Positions 18,300 through 26,849 of a stretch of DNA of 64,000 bases are shown one piece after another (position 1 is the stretch's first letter; the number at the start of each line of letters is the position of its first letter). The DNA is from an uncultured Sphingomonadaceae bacterium (GTDB lineage: Bacteria; Pseudomonadota; Alphaproteobacteria; Sphingomonadales; Sphingomonadaceae). The translations under genes and the position numbers were made by a program. The notes under the pieces are model-generated. The model did not search any database, was not told the origin of the DNA, and saw only the letters and a list, made by a program, of their open reading frames with translations. Location: the NCBI GenBank assembly GCA_947503245.1, contig CANNCV010000001.1, positions 1,797,501 through 1,861,500 of the forward strand. The letters run 5' to 3'.

Positions 18300-19088
18300 G
18301 TGGCCGGCGAATCAGGTAAAATTGATCCGATGCACCAATTTTTGATCGAACCGGTTGTGCCCGGTCTCGGTTTCGAAATTGGTGGCCAGTTCATCACACT
18401 GACCAACAGCGCGGTGTGGATGTTGCTGACACTCGTATCGCTGTGGATCTTCATGCAAGGCGGAATGCGCCGTGAGCTTGTGCCTGGCCGTTGGCAAGTG
18501 ATGGTCGAAGGCTTCACCAATTTTATTGACGACATGATGATTACCAATATCGGTGAACAAGGCCGCAAATATGCGCCTTATGTATTTTCACTGTTTATGT
18601 TCATATTGTTCGCCAATATTTTGGGCCTGATGCCCATCGGTGTTTTGGGTCTCCATCCTTTCACTGTAACTAGTCACCTCACAATCACTTTAGTTTTGGC
18701 AATCGTCAGCTTCTCCATTGTTTTGATTGTTGGTTTCTGGCGGCACGGTTTTCACTTTTTCTCGCTCTTCATTCCAGAGGGCACACCTCTACCAATGATT
18801 CCATTCATTTTTGTGGTTGAGTTATTGTCATTCCTAGTGCGCCCTTTTAGTCTTGCTTTACGACTTTTCGTTGCCATGACGGCGGGCCATATTTTGTTGA
18901 AAGTGTTGGCGGGTTTTGTGATCAATTCGACAAGCGCTGGCGCGGCTTATGGCGTGCTCATCGGCATACCCAGCCTCACACTGATGATAGGTATCAGCGC
19001 TTTGGAAATTCTGGTGGCTGTGGTGCAGGCCTATGTGTTTGCCCTGCTGACATCGCTCTACATTAATGACGCAGTTAATCTTCACTAA
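18300..19088 (+). CDS. atpB: F0F1 ATP synthase subunit a
   Basis: The 262-residue inner-membrane subunit forms the proton half-channels next to the c ring. The essential Arg is in the conserved helix RPFSLALRLFVAMTAGH, and the C-terminal helix ILVAVVQAYVFALLTSLYI is typical. I took the GTG at 18300, preceded by AGAGG, though the ATG at 18330 would also give a plausible protein. It is followed by atpE after 31 bases. Confidence 0.97.
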   Translation: MAGESGKIDPMHQFLIEPVVPGLGFEIGGQFITLTNSAVWMLLTLVSLWIFMQGGMRRELVPGRWQVMVEGFTNFIDDMMITNIGEQGRKYAPYVFSLFMFILFANILGLMPIGVLGLHPFTVTSHLTITLVLAIVSFSIVLIVGFWRHGFHFFSLFIPEGTPLPMIPFIFVVELLSFLVRPFSLALRLFVAMTAGHILLKVLAGFVINSTSAGAAYGVLIGIPSLTLMIGISALEILVAVVQAYVFALLTSLYINDAVNLH

Positions 19089-19119
19089 TTTCATTTTTTA
19101 TCGTTAAGGAGTAAGTATA

Positions 19120-19347
19120 ATGGACGCAGAAGCAGCAAAGCTCATCGGTGCCGGTTTGGCCGCTATCGGTGCTGGTATGGCCGCCATCGGTGTTGGTAAT
19201 GTTTTTGGCTCGTTCTTGGAAAGCGCTCTGCGCAATCCTGCAGCGGCTGACGGTCAGCAAGGCCGTTTGTTCATCGGCTTCGCTGCTGCTGAACTTTTGG
19301 GTCTGTTGGCGTTTGTTGTCGCCATGATCCTGATTTTTGTTGTCTAA
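19120..19347 (+). CDS. atpE: F0F1 ATP synthase subunit c
   Basis: The 75-residue hairpin protein forms the rotating c ring. Helix 1 has the glycine repeat AIGAGMAAIGVGNVFG and helix 2 has the ion-carrying carboxylate E58 in GFAAAELLGLLAF. The neighbouring residues lack the polar set typical of sodium-binding rings, so proton coupling is expected. A GGAG lies a few bases before the ATG. A strong hairpin follows the stop, which may help raise c-subunit yield. Confidence 0.97.
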   Translation: MDAEAAKLIGAGLAAIGAGMAAIGVGNVFGSFLESALRNPAAADGQQGRLFIGFAAAELLGLLAFVVAMILIFVV

Positions 19348-19351
19348 TTCT

Positions 19352-19401
19352 TTTGCCGGTTGTTGCCAGACAATAATATTATTTCTGCAAGAACCGGCAA
19401 A
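19352..19401 (+). promoter_or_regulatory. Intercistronic hairpin after atpE
   Basis: TTTGCCGGTT (19352-19361) is complemented exactly by AACCGGCAAA (19392-19401) across a 30-base AT-rich loop. It occupies most of the 79-base gap between atpE and the b' gene. It has no T tail, so mRNA stabilisation or partial termination is more likely than full termination. Confidence 0.6.
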
Positions 19402-19426
19402 CCATTCTGACTGACGGGTATTTGCC

Positions 19427-19921
19427 GTGCCACAAATTGCTCAAATTATGGAAACTTATGGGTCACAGCTATTCTGGCTGGTGATCTGTTTTGGTCTTAT
19501 CTATCTCGTCATAGGGCGGGGCATGATGCCCAAGATTCAAGGCACTGTGCAGATGCGTGAGAAACGTATTTCTGACGATATGGCCGCTGCGCGTCTTGCC
19601 CATAATCAAGCTGATGAACTGGAAGAGACTTATAAAGCCCGTCAGGCAGAGGCTCGTGATGAAGCGCATAGCGTCATCATTGCAAGCCGTGAAAAGGCTG
19701 CAAAAAGTGCAGAGCGTCGTTTGAATGATGCAGACAAACGTGTTGCAGAAACTATGGCTGCCGCTGAAGCAGAACTGACGACCCAGCGTGATGCTGCTTT
19801 GGCAGAGCTTGAAAGCTCTGCGACGGAAGCAACGCAGGACATTTTTGCAAAGCTGACCGGATCGAAAGTGACCAAAGCGCAGGCACGCACTGCGGTTAAG
19901 GGAGCGATGAAGAATGCTTGA
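19427..19921 (+). CDS. atpF2: F0F1 ATP synthase subunit b'
   Basis: The 164-residue protein has one N-terminal membrane helix (LFWLVICFGLIYLVIG) and a long charged alpha-helical stalk rich in Ala, Glu, Lys and Arg, which forms the peripheral stator with subunit b. Having b' as well as b is normal in alphaproteobacteria. The reading starts at a GTG at 19427; an ATG at 19448 (METYGSQLFW) is an alternative. The 3' end overlaps the next gene by 8 bases. Confidence 0.93.
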   Translation: MPQIAQIMETYGSQLFWLVICFGLIYLVIGRGMMPKIQGTVQMREKRISDDMAAARLAHNQADELEETYKARQAEARDEAHSVIIASREKAAKSAERRLNDADKRVAETMAAAEAELTTQRDAALAELESSATEATQDIFAKLTGSKVTKAQARTAVKGAMKNA

Positions 19922-20474
19922 TTTGGTTTTGATGGCCGTTGAATCTGGCGGTGAGCCCTATGTAGAGAATGCTGTGTTCGGCATTACTGCTACGGCATGG
20001 GTTTCAATTTCCATGTTGATCCTAATCGGTATCATCCTTTGGAAAAAAGTGCCGGCAATGATCGGTGCCTCACTCGATAAACAAATTGCAGAGATTCGCT
20101 CGCATCTCGATGAAGCCAAGAATCTTCGCGAAGAAGCTGAAAAAATCCGTTCGGAATATGAGTCAAAACTGGCTTGTGCTGTCACCGAAGCTGACGAGAT
20201 GAAGCAACGGGCAGAACAAGAAGCAGAAATGATTGTTGCTGAAGCCAAAGATAATGCCACTGCTTTGATTGCGCGCCGCAAAAAACTGGCTGCTCAGAAA
20301 ATTGATGCTGCTGAACGCGCGGCTATCGCCGATATCCAAAGCCATGTCGCAGATACAGCCATTGCAGCGTCACAAGCGCTGATAGAAAAGCAGCATGATA
20401 AAGATAAAGACGGTGCTTTAGTGAATCAGACGATTGACGGCCTCACCACAGCACTCGGCAAATCAATTCATTAA
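19914..20474 (+). CDS. atpF: F0F1 ATP synthase subunit b
   Basis: The 186-residue protein has a membrane helix (ITATAWVSISMLILIGIILW) and a long coiled-coil stalk (EAKNLREEAEKIRSEYESKL and onwards) that holds F1 still while the rotor turns. It overlaps the b' gene by 8 bases, so the two are made in a coupled way. The F1 genes (atpHAGDC) are not here, which fits the separate F0 and F1 operons of alphaproteobacteria. Confidence 0.95.
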   Translation: MLDLVLMAVESGGEPYVENAVFGITATAWVSISMLILIGIILWKKVPAMIGASLDKQIAEIRSHLDEAKNLREEAEKIRSEYESKLACAVTEADEMKQRAEQEAEMIVAEAKDNATALIARRKKLAAQKIDAAERAAIADIQSHVADTAIAASQALIEKQHDKDKDGALVNQTIDGLTTALGKSIH

Positions 20475-20557
20475 AATCATATCTGTGCACCGCCACGCAA
20501 ATATGGCGTGATTGTTCATTCCAATTCAATATAGTGCAGGCTATTGTGCAAGACATG

Positions 20558-21406
20558 ATAGCCGCCATATTTTACCATTTTTCACGCTTGATAGCATCAT
20601 GCATCTTGCTTTGCATGGGCGGGCAACTCGCAAATGCACAGCAGCGGCCGCCTGAAACCGTCAAACCCGTCCTCGATAATAGCTATCATGTCGCGGCCTG
20701 TTACCCGCATGATCCAAAAGCCTTTACCCAAGGCCTCTTCTTCTATGACGGCGCTCTGTATGAAAGTACCGGCCATGTCGGGCAGTCTACCATAAGGCGC
20801 ATCAACCTTGAAAGTGGTGAAGTTGAGCAATCAGCCAATGTTCCACCGCCTTTTTTTGGTGAAGGCTCAGTACAGTGGAAAGATGAAATATTGTCTTTAA
20901 GCTGGAAAGCCGGTGTCGGATTTCGCTGGAATCTTAATGACTTCAAAGAGAAATCTCGTTTTTCCTATGCTGGAGAGGGCTGGGGACTTACCCGCACTGA
21001 CAATGAGCTTATTATGAGCGATGGCACAAATCAGCTGCGCTTCATTGACCCTGAAGATTTTTCGGAAAAGCGGCGTATCGCGGTCACGGCCAATGGCCGG
21101 CCTATTGCACGCCTGAATGAACTGGAATGGATAGATGGCAAAATATGGGCGAATATCTGGATGAGCAGCCAAATTGTTGGCATTAATCCTGACAGCGGGG
21201 CCATCTCGTCCGTTATAAATCTCAAACCTTTGACAGATGCGATAGCCTCTAATGACTTTAATGCTGTCCTTAATGGTATCGCTTGGGATGCGAAGGGTAA
21301 AAGATTGCTGGTCACTGGCAAGCGTTGGCCATGGCTTTTTGAATTGAGAAAAGGGCCGCCCGCCAAAGATGCTGGATGCAAAGCCTTGCCAGCGGCAAAG
21401 CTCTGA
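20558..21406 (+). CDS. Glutaminyl-peptide cyclotransferase (plant-type beta-propeller)
   Basis: The enzyme turns N-terminal glutamine of peptides into pyroglutamate, releasing ammonia. The family is recognised from PHDPKAFTQGLFFYDGALYESTG, followed by LNELEWIDGKIWANIW and VLNGIAWD, spread over about 240 residues as in five-bladed propeller glutamine cyclases. The ATG at 20558 gives 282 residues with a good signal peptide ending ANA, so the protein is periplasmic; GTG codons at 20534 or 20552 would only lengthen the N-terminus. It lies after the F0 operon and before uvrC, apparently without functional link to either. Confidence 0.85.
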   Translation: MAAIFYHFSRLIASCILLCMGGQLANAQQRPPETVKPVLDNSYHVAACYPHDPKAFTQGLFFYDGALYESTGHVGQSTIRRINLESGEVEQSANVPPPFFGEGSVQWKDEILSLSWKAGVGFRWNLNDFKEKSRFSYAGEGWGLTRTDNELIMSDGTNQLRFIDPEDFSEKRRIAVTANGRPIARLNELEWIDGKIWANIWMSSQIVGINPDSGAISSVINLKPLTDAIASNDFNAVLNGIAWDAKGKRLLVTGKRWPWLFELRKGPPAKDAGCKALPAAKL

Positions 21407-21472
21407 ACATTTATTGCGCGGTTTATCCGACTTTCCCTTTTCTAAAGCGCTTGCAATCGCCATAAAGCGGGC

Positions 21473-23425
21473 ATGTCTGTTGATGATCCTGACCGCCCTG
21501 ATGAGAAAGGGCCCTTGCCTGATGCTCCGGACAGGTTTCGCGAAGAAAAGGCGACCTATGCGGTGCGTGGCAGTGAGTTGCCGGATATAGATCGCGGCAT
21601 ATCGGTCATTCAATCAGTCGTTAAAAGCCTATCATCCACTCCCGGGGTCTATCGCATGCTCGATGCCCGTGGCGATGTGCTCTACGTTGGAAAGGCGCGA
21701 GCACTGAAGCACCGAGTGACCAGCTATACGCAGCAAGCGCGACTGCCCGGTAGATTATTGCGTATGGTAGCGCAGACGCGCAGCATGGCGATTGTCAGCA
21801 CTTCTAGTGAGGCTGAGGCCTTGCTGATGGAGGCGCAGCTCATCAAGCGCTACCGGCCACCCTATAATGTGCTGCTACGAGATGATAAAAGCTTCCCCTA
21901 TATCCTGCTGCGCGATGATCATGATTTTCCGCGCATGTACAAATATCGGGGTGCGCGCAAATATAAGGGGGAATATTTCGGCCCCTTTGCGAGTGCCGGA
22001 TCAGTCACATCGACCTTAAATGCTTTGCAAAAGCTGTTTCTGCTGCGTTCGTGTAGTGACAGTTTTTTCAATAACCGCTCGCGTCCATGCCTGCTTTACC
22101 AGATAAAGCGCTGCTCTGCGCCATGTGTAGATCGCATCAGCAAAGAAGATTACGCATCTTTGGTGCGCGACTCGCGCAATTTCTTGCAGGGCAAGTCTAC
22201 GGATGTGCAGGAACGTTTGGCGGCGCAGATGCAGACAGCATCTGATGCACTCGATTTTGAAACAGCAGCACGTTATCGTGACCGTCTCAAGGCGCTGACC
22301 TTCATCCAAAGCGGGCAAGCGGTTCAGGCCAAGGGCGTGAGCGATGCCGATATTTTTGCTTTGGCGCAGCAAGGTGGAACGGCCTGTATTCAAGCATTTT
22401 TTATCCGCGCAGGGCAAAATTGGGGCAATCGCAGTTTCTTCCCTGCGCATGTTAATGATGTTGACCCCGGCCAGATTTTGACCAGCTTCATCATGCAATT
22501 TTATCAAGACGTGCCGCCACCGAAACTGATTTTGGTTGATCGACAGCTGCATGAGCAAGAGCTGGTCAACGAAGCCTTGTCTGATAGGGTTAGCGGGGCA
22601 TTGGAGATCGCAGTGCCAGTGCGTGGTGGGCGTAAAAAGCTGATAAGCGATGCTGCGCGCAATGCTGCTGAAGCATTGCAACGGCGTGTTGCGGAATCGA
22701 GCAGCCAACAAAAGAATATTCAGGCGCTTGCCGATTTTCTGGAACTTGACGGTCCGCCGCAACGCATCGAGGTTTACGATAACAGCCATATTCAGGGCAG
22801 CCATGCGCTGGGCGCGATGATCGTGGCCGGACCGGAAGGTTTTATCAAAAACGCCTATCGCAAATTCAATATCAAGGATGAATCAACGGTACCGGGTGAT
22901 GATTTCGCGATGATGCGCGAGATGCTCCACCGCCGTTTTGCCCGCGCTCAACAGGAAGACCCTGAGAGGACATCGGGTAACTGGCCTGACTTGCTGTTGA
23001 TTGATGGCGGCAAGGGGCAGGTAAGCGCTGTTGAAGGGGTGATGGCGGAACTGGGCATTGACGATGTGCCTTTTGTTGGCGTCGCCAAGGGGCCGGATCG
23101 CAATGCGGGAAGAGAGACTTTCTACTTTCCAGATGGCCGCGAGGCGATATTGCCGATGAACAATGCGTTGCTTTTCTTTCTGCAAAGGCTGCGCGATGAG
23201 GCGCATCGTTTCGCTATCGGGGCCCATCGTAAGAAGCGAACGGCTGCTATGGGCACAAGCCCGCTCGATGATGTGCCCGGCATTGGTCCAACGCGCAAAA
23301 AGGCATTGTTGATGCATTTCGGTACGGCGCGTGCCGTGCGCAATGCTTCACGCGATGATCTGCGCCGTGCACCTGGAATTTCGGCCGCAATGGCTGACAG
23401 CGTTTACGATTTCTTCCACGGCTAA
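21473..23425 (+). CDS. uvrC: Excinuclease ABC subunit C
   Basis: The 650-residue nuclease makes both cuts around a DNA lesion after UvrA and UvrB find it. Order of domains: GIY-YIG nuclease (GVYRMLDARGDVLYVGKA, near residues 58-75), UVR motif that binds UvrB (ALDFETAARYRDRLKAL), UvrC RNase H-like nuclease (EVYDNSHIQGSHALGAMIV), and a C-terminal helix-hairpin-helix pair (DDVPGIGPTRKKALL). An N-terminal extension of about 45 polar residues precedes the nuclease. It is followed by recO after 4 bases. Confidence 0.97.
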   Translation: MSVDDPDRPDEKGPLPDAPDRFREEKATYAVRGSELPDIDRGISVIQSVVKSLSSTPGVYRMLDARGDVLYVGKARALKHRVTSYTQQARLPGRLLRMVAQTRSMAIVSTSSEAEALLMEAQLIKRYRPPYNVLLRDDKSFPYILLRDDHDFPRMYKYRGARKYKGEYFGPFASAGSVTSTLNALQKLFLLRSCSDSFFNNRSRPCLLYQIKRCSAPCVDRISKEDYASLVRDSRNFLQGKSTDVQERLAAQMQTASDALDFETAARYRDRLKALTFIQSGQAVQAKGVSDADIFALAQQGGTACIQAFFIRAGQNWGNRSFFPAHVNDVDPGQILTSFIMQFYQDVPPPKLILVDRQLHEQELVNEALSDRVSGALEIAVPVRGGRKKLISDAARNAAEALQRRVAESSSQQKNIQALADFLELDGPPQRIEVYDNSHIQGSHALGAMIVAGPEGFIKNAYRKFNIKDESTVPGDDFAMMREMLHRRFARAQQEDPERTSGNWPDLLLIDGGKGQVSAVEGVMAELGIDDVPFVGVAKGPDRNAGRETFYFPDGREAILPMNNALLFFLQRLRDEAHRFAIGAHRKKRTAAMGTSPLDDVPGIGPTRKKALLMHFGTARAVRNASRDDLRRAPGISAAMADSVYDFFHG

Positions 23426-23429
23426 GCGC

Positions 23430-24182
23430 GTGCATATAACCTCTTTTGATCGCGCTATTGTTTGCACCGTAAAACGGCATGGGGAAAGTTCGGTCATTGT
23501 GCGCTTGATGACCAGTGAGCAGGGGCTTTGCGCAGGCTATGTTCGCGGCGGTCATGCACGGGCACGGCGGCCGATTTGGCAACCGGGCAATATCATTAAC
23601 GGTCAATTGAAAAGCCGTGTTGAAGGCCAGTTGGCCAGTTTGCAGGGTGAGCTCCAATTGTCCAGAGCGCCGCATTATTCCGAAGCTATGGCGAGTGAGG
23701 CCATAAGCTGGATATGTCATGGCACGGCCTTCATGCTGCCCGAAGGCCAAAGCTATCCGCAACTTTACACCGGATGCGCAGCTTTGCTGGACGCTGTGAC
23801 TATGGCTCCTTCTGCCCGTGGCTGGGCAGAGGCTCTTATACGCTATGAATTATTGTTGTTGGCACAACTAGGCTTTGGCCTCGACTTGGACGTCTGCGCG
23901 GTTACGGGGGAAGAGCATGACCTGGCTTATGTGAGTCCGCGCACTGGCCGCGCTGTTAGCGAAGCAGCGGCAGGTACTTATCGTAAAATATTATTGCCAT
24001 TGCCATCTTTCCTCAGTGATGCTGCTGTCAACGAAGAGTCATTCCCGACTTCGCAAGACCTGTGTAATGGGCTGGACCTCACGGGGTATTTTCTCAAAAA
24101 ACACTGTTTTTCGGAACGTGGTCAGGATATTTTTGCCGGGCGGGATCGTTTGATAGACCGCTTGAGAACGGCTTTGCTGTGA
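23430..24182 (+). CDS. recO: DNA repair protein RecO
   Basis: The 250-residue protein helps RecF and RecR load RecA at single-strand gaps. It opens with an OB fold (AIVCTVKRHGESSVIVRLMT, then GYVRGGHARARRP) and continues with a helical domain. I chose the GTG at 23430, four bases after the uvrC stop, because it gives the usual RecO N-terminus MHITSFDRAIVC. An in-frame reading back to 23331 would overlap uvrC by about 95 bases. The zinc-ribbon cysteines are only partly present (one near CAVTGEEHD), which occurs in many RecO proteins. Confidence 0.9.
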   Translation: MHITSFDRAIVCTVKRHGESSVIVRLMTSEQGLCAGYVRGGHARARRPIWQPGNIINGQLKSRVEGQLASLQGELQLSRAPHYSEAMASEAISWICHGTAFMLPEGQSYPQLYTGCAALLDAVTMAPSARGWAEALIRYELLLLAQLGFGLDLDVCAVTGEEHDLAYVSPRTGRAVSEAAAGTYRKILLPLPSFLSDAAVNEESFPTSQDLCNGLDLTGYFLKKHCFSERGQDIFAGRDRLIDRLRTALL

Positions 24183-24267
24183 CCACATGATCTGGCATGA
24201 TACGATTAATTTCACTTTTGCGAGACAGAGGCTTTGCATTGTTGAATTTTATCGGCATAATTTCTTT

Positions 24268-24666
24268 ATGCAGAGTCTCTTTGATTATAGCGCCGAAACG
24301 GAAGACGTAGTTGTGCGGGTGGCCGTGAGCTTTTTGCCCGAGCAATCACGCAGTGATGATGCGCGCTGGTTCTGGGCCTATCATGTGCGGATCGAGAATC
24401 ATGGAGATATGGCGGTCAAACTTTTGACTAGGCATTGGCTTATAACCGATGGCAGAGGCGGCCAGCATCATGTTGATGGTGAAGGTGTTGTCGGTGAGCA
24501 GCCCTATCTTCAGCCCGGAGAAACCCATGATTATGTCTCTGGCTGTCCATTGAATACGCCAACCGGCAGGATGGAAGGCATATTTCGCCTTATGCGCGAT
24601 GATGACAGTATAGTGAATGCGACCATCCCGCGTTTCCCGCTAGTGGCACCGGCAATAGCAAGATGA
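24268..24666 (+). CDS. apaG: ApaG-domain protein
   Basis: The 132-residue protein is a single ApaG (DUF525) immunoglobulin-like domain. Typical sequence includes RVAVSFLPEQS, the strand FWAYHVRIENHGD, and LLTRHWLITDGRG with EGVVGEQPYLQPGE. ApaG was linked to cobalt and magnesium resistance in enterobacteria, but its biochemical activity is not settled. The ATG at 24268 gives the normal length; an upstream in-frame ATG at 24187 adds 27 residues without family resemblance. Its last four bases overlap the start of the LysR gene (ATGA). Confidence 0.93.
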   Translation: MQSLFDYSAETEDVVVRVAVSFLPEQSRSDDARWFWAYHVRIENHGDMAVKLLTRHWLITDGRGGQHHVDGEGVVGEQPYLQPGETHDYVSGCPLNTPTGRMEGIFRLMRDDDSIVNATIPRFPLVAPAIAR

Positions 24667-25490
24667 AACGCACATTATTGCCGCTTAACGGCTTGCGTGT
24701 GTTTGATGCTGCTGCACGCCATTTAAGCTTTACCAGAGCTGCTGATGAGCTGGCTGTGACACCAGCCGCAGTTGGCCAGCAAATACGCGCTCTGGAGGAC
24801 TTGCTGGGCGTTATCCTTTTCCGCCGTACACCGAAGGGGTTGGAACTTACTGATGAAGCTTTGATGGGGCTTGATGCCCTAAGAGGCGGCTTCTTGCAGT
24901 TTGAAGAGGCTGTACGCGCCATACAGGCGGGTCAATCAAGTTATAGACTGACCATAGCCGCGCCGCGCGATTTTACGGAAAAGTGGTTGCATGCAAAATT
25001 GGCAGACTTTGCCAAGGCTAATCCGGAAATTCGCTATAATCTGGTTGATCTTGATGGTGATGTCGATTTCACTGAGGCGAATCTGGATATAGCGATCATG
25101 CTGGCCGAAGGGCCGGGCGACCATGAAGGCATGGCATTGGCCGAGGGTGAGTTTGTTTGCGTTTGCGCTCCCAATTTTGACGCACATGACAATCAAAAAA
25201 ATACACAGATAGTGTGGCCGGGCTGTCCAAGAGAAGAACGCAGTCAGAAGCAAGAAGAAGAGCCCTATTTGCAAGTTGGTGATGCAGGATTGGCTATTGA
25301 AATGGCCGCTGCTGGTCTGGGCTATGCCAGTGTGCCGCTTTTGCTAGCACAGCAGGATCTTAGCGCCGGACGTGTCATTGTGCATAAAGCGGCCCGACCA
25401 TCGCGCCGTTCTTATTGGATGGTTGCGCCATTGCCGCAATGGAGGCAAAAAAAGGTCAAAGCCTTGGTTGCTGCACTAAGTGCTGAGTAA
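24663..25490 (+). CDS. LysR-family transcriptional regulator (GcvA-like)
   Basis: The 275-residue protein has a winged helix at residues 1-65 (FTRAADELAVTPAAVGQQIRALEDLLGVILFRR) and a periplasmic-binding-like effector domain (LTIAAPRDFTEKWLHAKLADF and onwards). The opening LPLNGLRVFDAAARHLSFT is that of GcvA/AmpR-like members. Its start overlaps apaG by 4 bases, so it is made from the apaG transcript instead of facing its own target as most LysR genes do. The target genes cannot be named from the sequence. Confidence 0.92.
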   Translation: MKRTLLPLNGLRVFDAAARHLSFTRAADELAVTPAAVGQQIRALEDLLGVILFRRTPKGLELTDEALMGLDALRGGFLQFEEAVRAIQAGQSSYRLTIAAPRDFTEKWLHAKLADFAKANPEIRYNLVDLDGDVDFTEANLDIAIMLAEGPGDHEGMALAEGEFVCVCAPNFDAHDNQKNTQIVWPGCPREERSQKQEEEPYLQVGDAGLAIEMAAAGLGYASVPLLLAQQDLSAGRVIVHKAARPSRRSYWMVAPLPQWRQKKVKALVAALSAE

Positions 25491-25508
25491 TCCGGTCGAG
25501 GGCAATCG

Positions 25509-26849
25509 CTAGCGATCTGACAAGAGATTGAGCAATCGTGTCGCAAGTGCCAGAAAGCGGCCTTCGTCAACAGGCTGATTAACATCATTCCAATGCATAG
25601 AAATGATATATTTTCGGCCTTGCCATGACTTAGTAAGAAAGTTCAAAGACATAACACCTGCTTCTGACCCACCTTTATAGCCCAGATATTGCCACTGCTC
25701 GGCCGCAAGGGGGCCAGCACCATTGTTTATCGCCATGATTTCCCGTGCAGTATCGCTCGCATTATCATCAAGATAAGCGAGCAGCCGGACAATATCATCA
25801 GGGCTGGCAAACCATTCAATTTCATTCACTAAAGTTGGCCGTGCAGTTAGAAATCCGAAGTCGATACTTTCCAATGTCAATAAAGGGTCTATCTGACGCA
25901 AATAGGCACTTCGCTGCGCACTCTTTTGACCAAGATATCTATCACGAAGCGGCGCATTGCCCGGCGTTTTCAGCGCGGTAACTTGGCGCGTCATCAAAAA
26001 TGGTGTGAATTCTGACGGCTTATTGTGTCCTGCTTTGCGCACGATGGATTGCAGTGCATCCTGTCCCAATATGCGGATCAGTGTATCGGTCGCGCTATTA
26101 TCGCTAACTGAGATCATAAGAGTTGCCAATGTCTGCAATGTCATGGGCATATTGTCAGGCCAGTCCTGACTAACTCCGGAAGGATGGGATTTTGGACCAA
26201 GCCTGACAACATCAGACCATTTGCGTTGGCCAGACTGTATCTGGCGATCCAATTCTGCGAGGATATAAAGCTTGAAGGTAGAGGCAATCGCAAAACGTGA
26301 TGTGCTGTCTTTTCCCGCTATTGATCGCAATGCGCCGTTTTTAATCTCTCTTACGCTTACCCCCGTTCGACCGGGCAGATCAGCGATTGATTGCAGTACT
26401 TCATCTATGCTGCTGCCTGCGCTAGCAAAACCTGTAATCCGGAAACCAGAGATTAAATTGGGATCATTGGGTTCAAGAGAAATAATAAATTGCCCAATTG
26501 ATTTCTCATATTGCACACGAAAGGTGGCATAATTGGGGTCGCGTTCGGTGATGGAAAGAATAGTCAGAGGCTTTCCGTGCTGACTGGTCAATTGACTAAC
26601 AATAAGGCGCAATTGCTCTGCGGAAACAGCATTGCGAAAATTCTGATTGAATATGTCGCTCTTAACGTCTTCACCTTGCAACAATGCAAAAATATCGTTG
26701 ATCCTGCGTTGCAGCGGGGCATCAGCGCTATTAGGTGCAGACGCCAATTGCGGACTGGCTGTAGCCGAGCCCAGAGGCAATAAAATTTGACTGCAGAAAA
26801 ACAAAGCCAGCAAAAGAGTCTTCAAATATCCTTTTGCATAGTTAGGCAT
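25509..26849 (-). CDS. Serine beta-lactamase-fold hydrolase with N-terminal accessory domain
   Basis: The 446-residue exported protein starts at an ATG at 26849 whose 8 first bases overlap the end of parE, and has a signal peptide ending near ATA-SPQ. Residues about 45-145 form a small accessory domain; from 150 a class A beta-lactamase-like domain follows with catalytic S190-T-F-K193, S249-D-N251 and K392-G-G394 in place of the classic K-T-G. This layout recalls the LpqF/ORF12 group, which are esterase-like and not antibiotic lactamases. Activity on beta-lactams is therefore uncertain. A longer reading to 26933 would run far into parE. Confidence 0.8.
   Translation of the reverse strand: MPNYAKGYLKTLLLALFFCSQILLPLGSATASPQLASAPNSADAPLQRRINDIFALLQGEDVKSDIFNQNFRNAVSAEQLRLIVSQLTSQHGKPLTILSITERDPNYATFRVQYEKSIGQFIISLEPNDPNLISGFRITGFASAGSSIDEVLQSIADLPGRTGVSVREIKNGALRSIAGKDSTSRFAIASTFKLYILAELDRQIQSGQRKWSDVVRLGPKSHPSGVSQDWPDNMPMTLQTLATLMISVSDNSATDTLIRILGQDALQSIVRKAGHNKPSEFTPFLMTRQVTALKTPGNAPLRDRYLGQKSAQRSAYLRQIDPLLTLESIDFGFLTARPTLVNEIEWFASPDDIVRLLAYLDDNASDTAREIMAINNGAGPLAAEQWQYLGYKGGSEAGVMSLNFLTKSWQGRKYIISMHWNDVNQPVDEGRFLALATRLLNLLSDR

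Noticed and set aside
22016-22804. Long reverse-strand open frame (262 codons) inside uvrC
   Set aside because: It lies wholly within uvrC, has no recognisable domain and no ribosome-binding site; a shadow frame of a well-conserved gene.
23331-23429. N-terminal extension of RecO reaching into uvrC
   Set aside because: The residues it adds do not resemble RecO, while the GTG at 23430 gives the normal N-terminus directly after the uvrC stop.
25505-25516. Perfect palindrome ATCGCTAGCGAT at the end of the beta-lactamase-fold gene
   Set aside because: Only 12 bases with no loop; it lies at a convergent gene end and is not repeated nearby, so chance or a weak terminator is enough.
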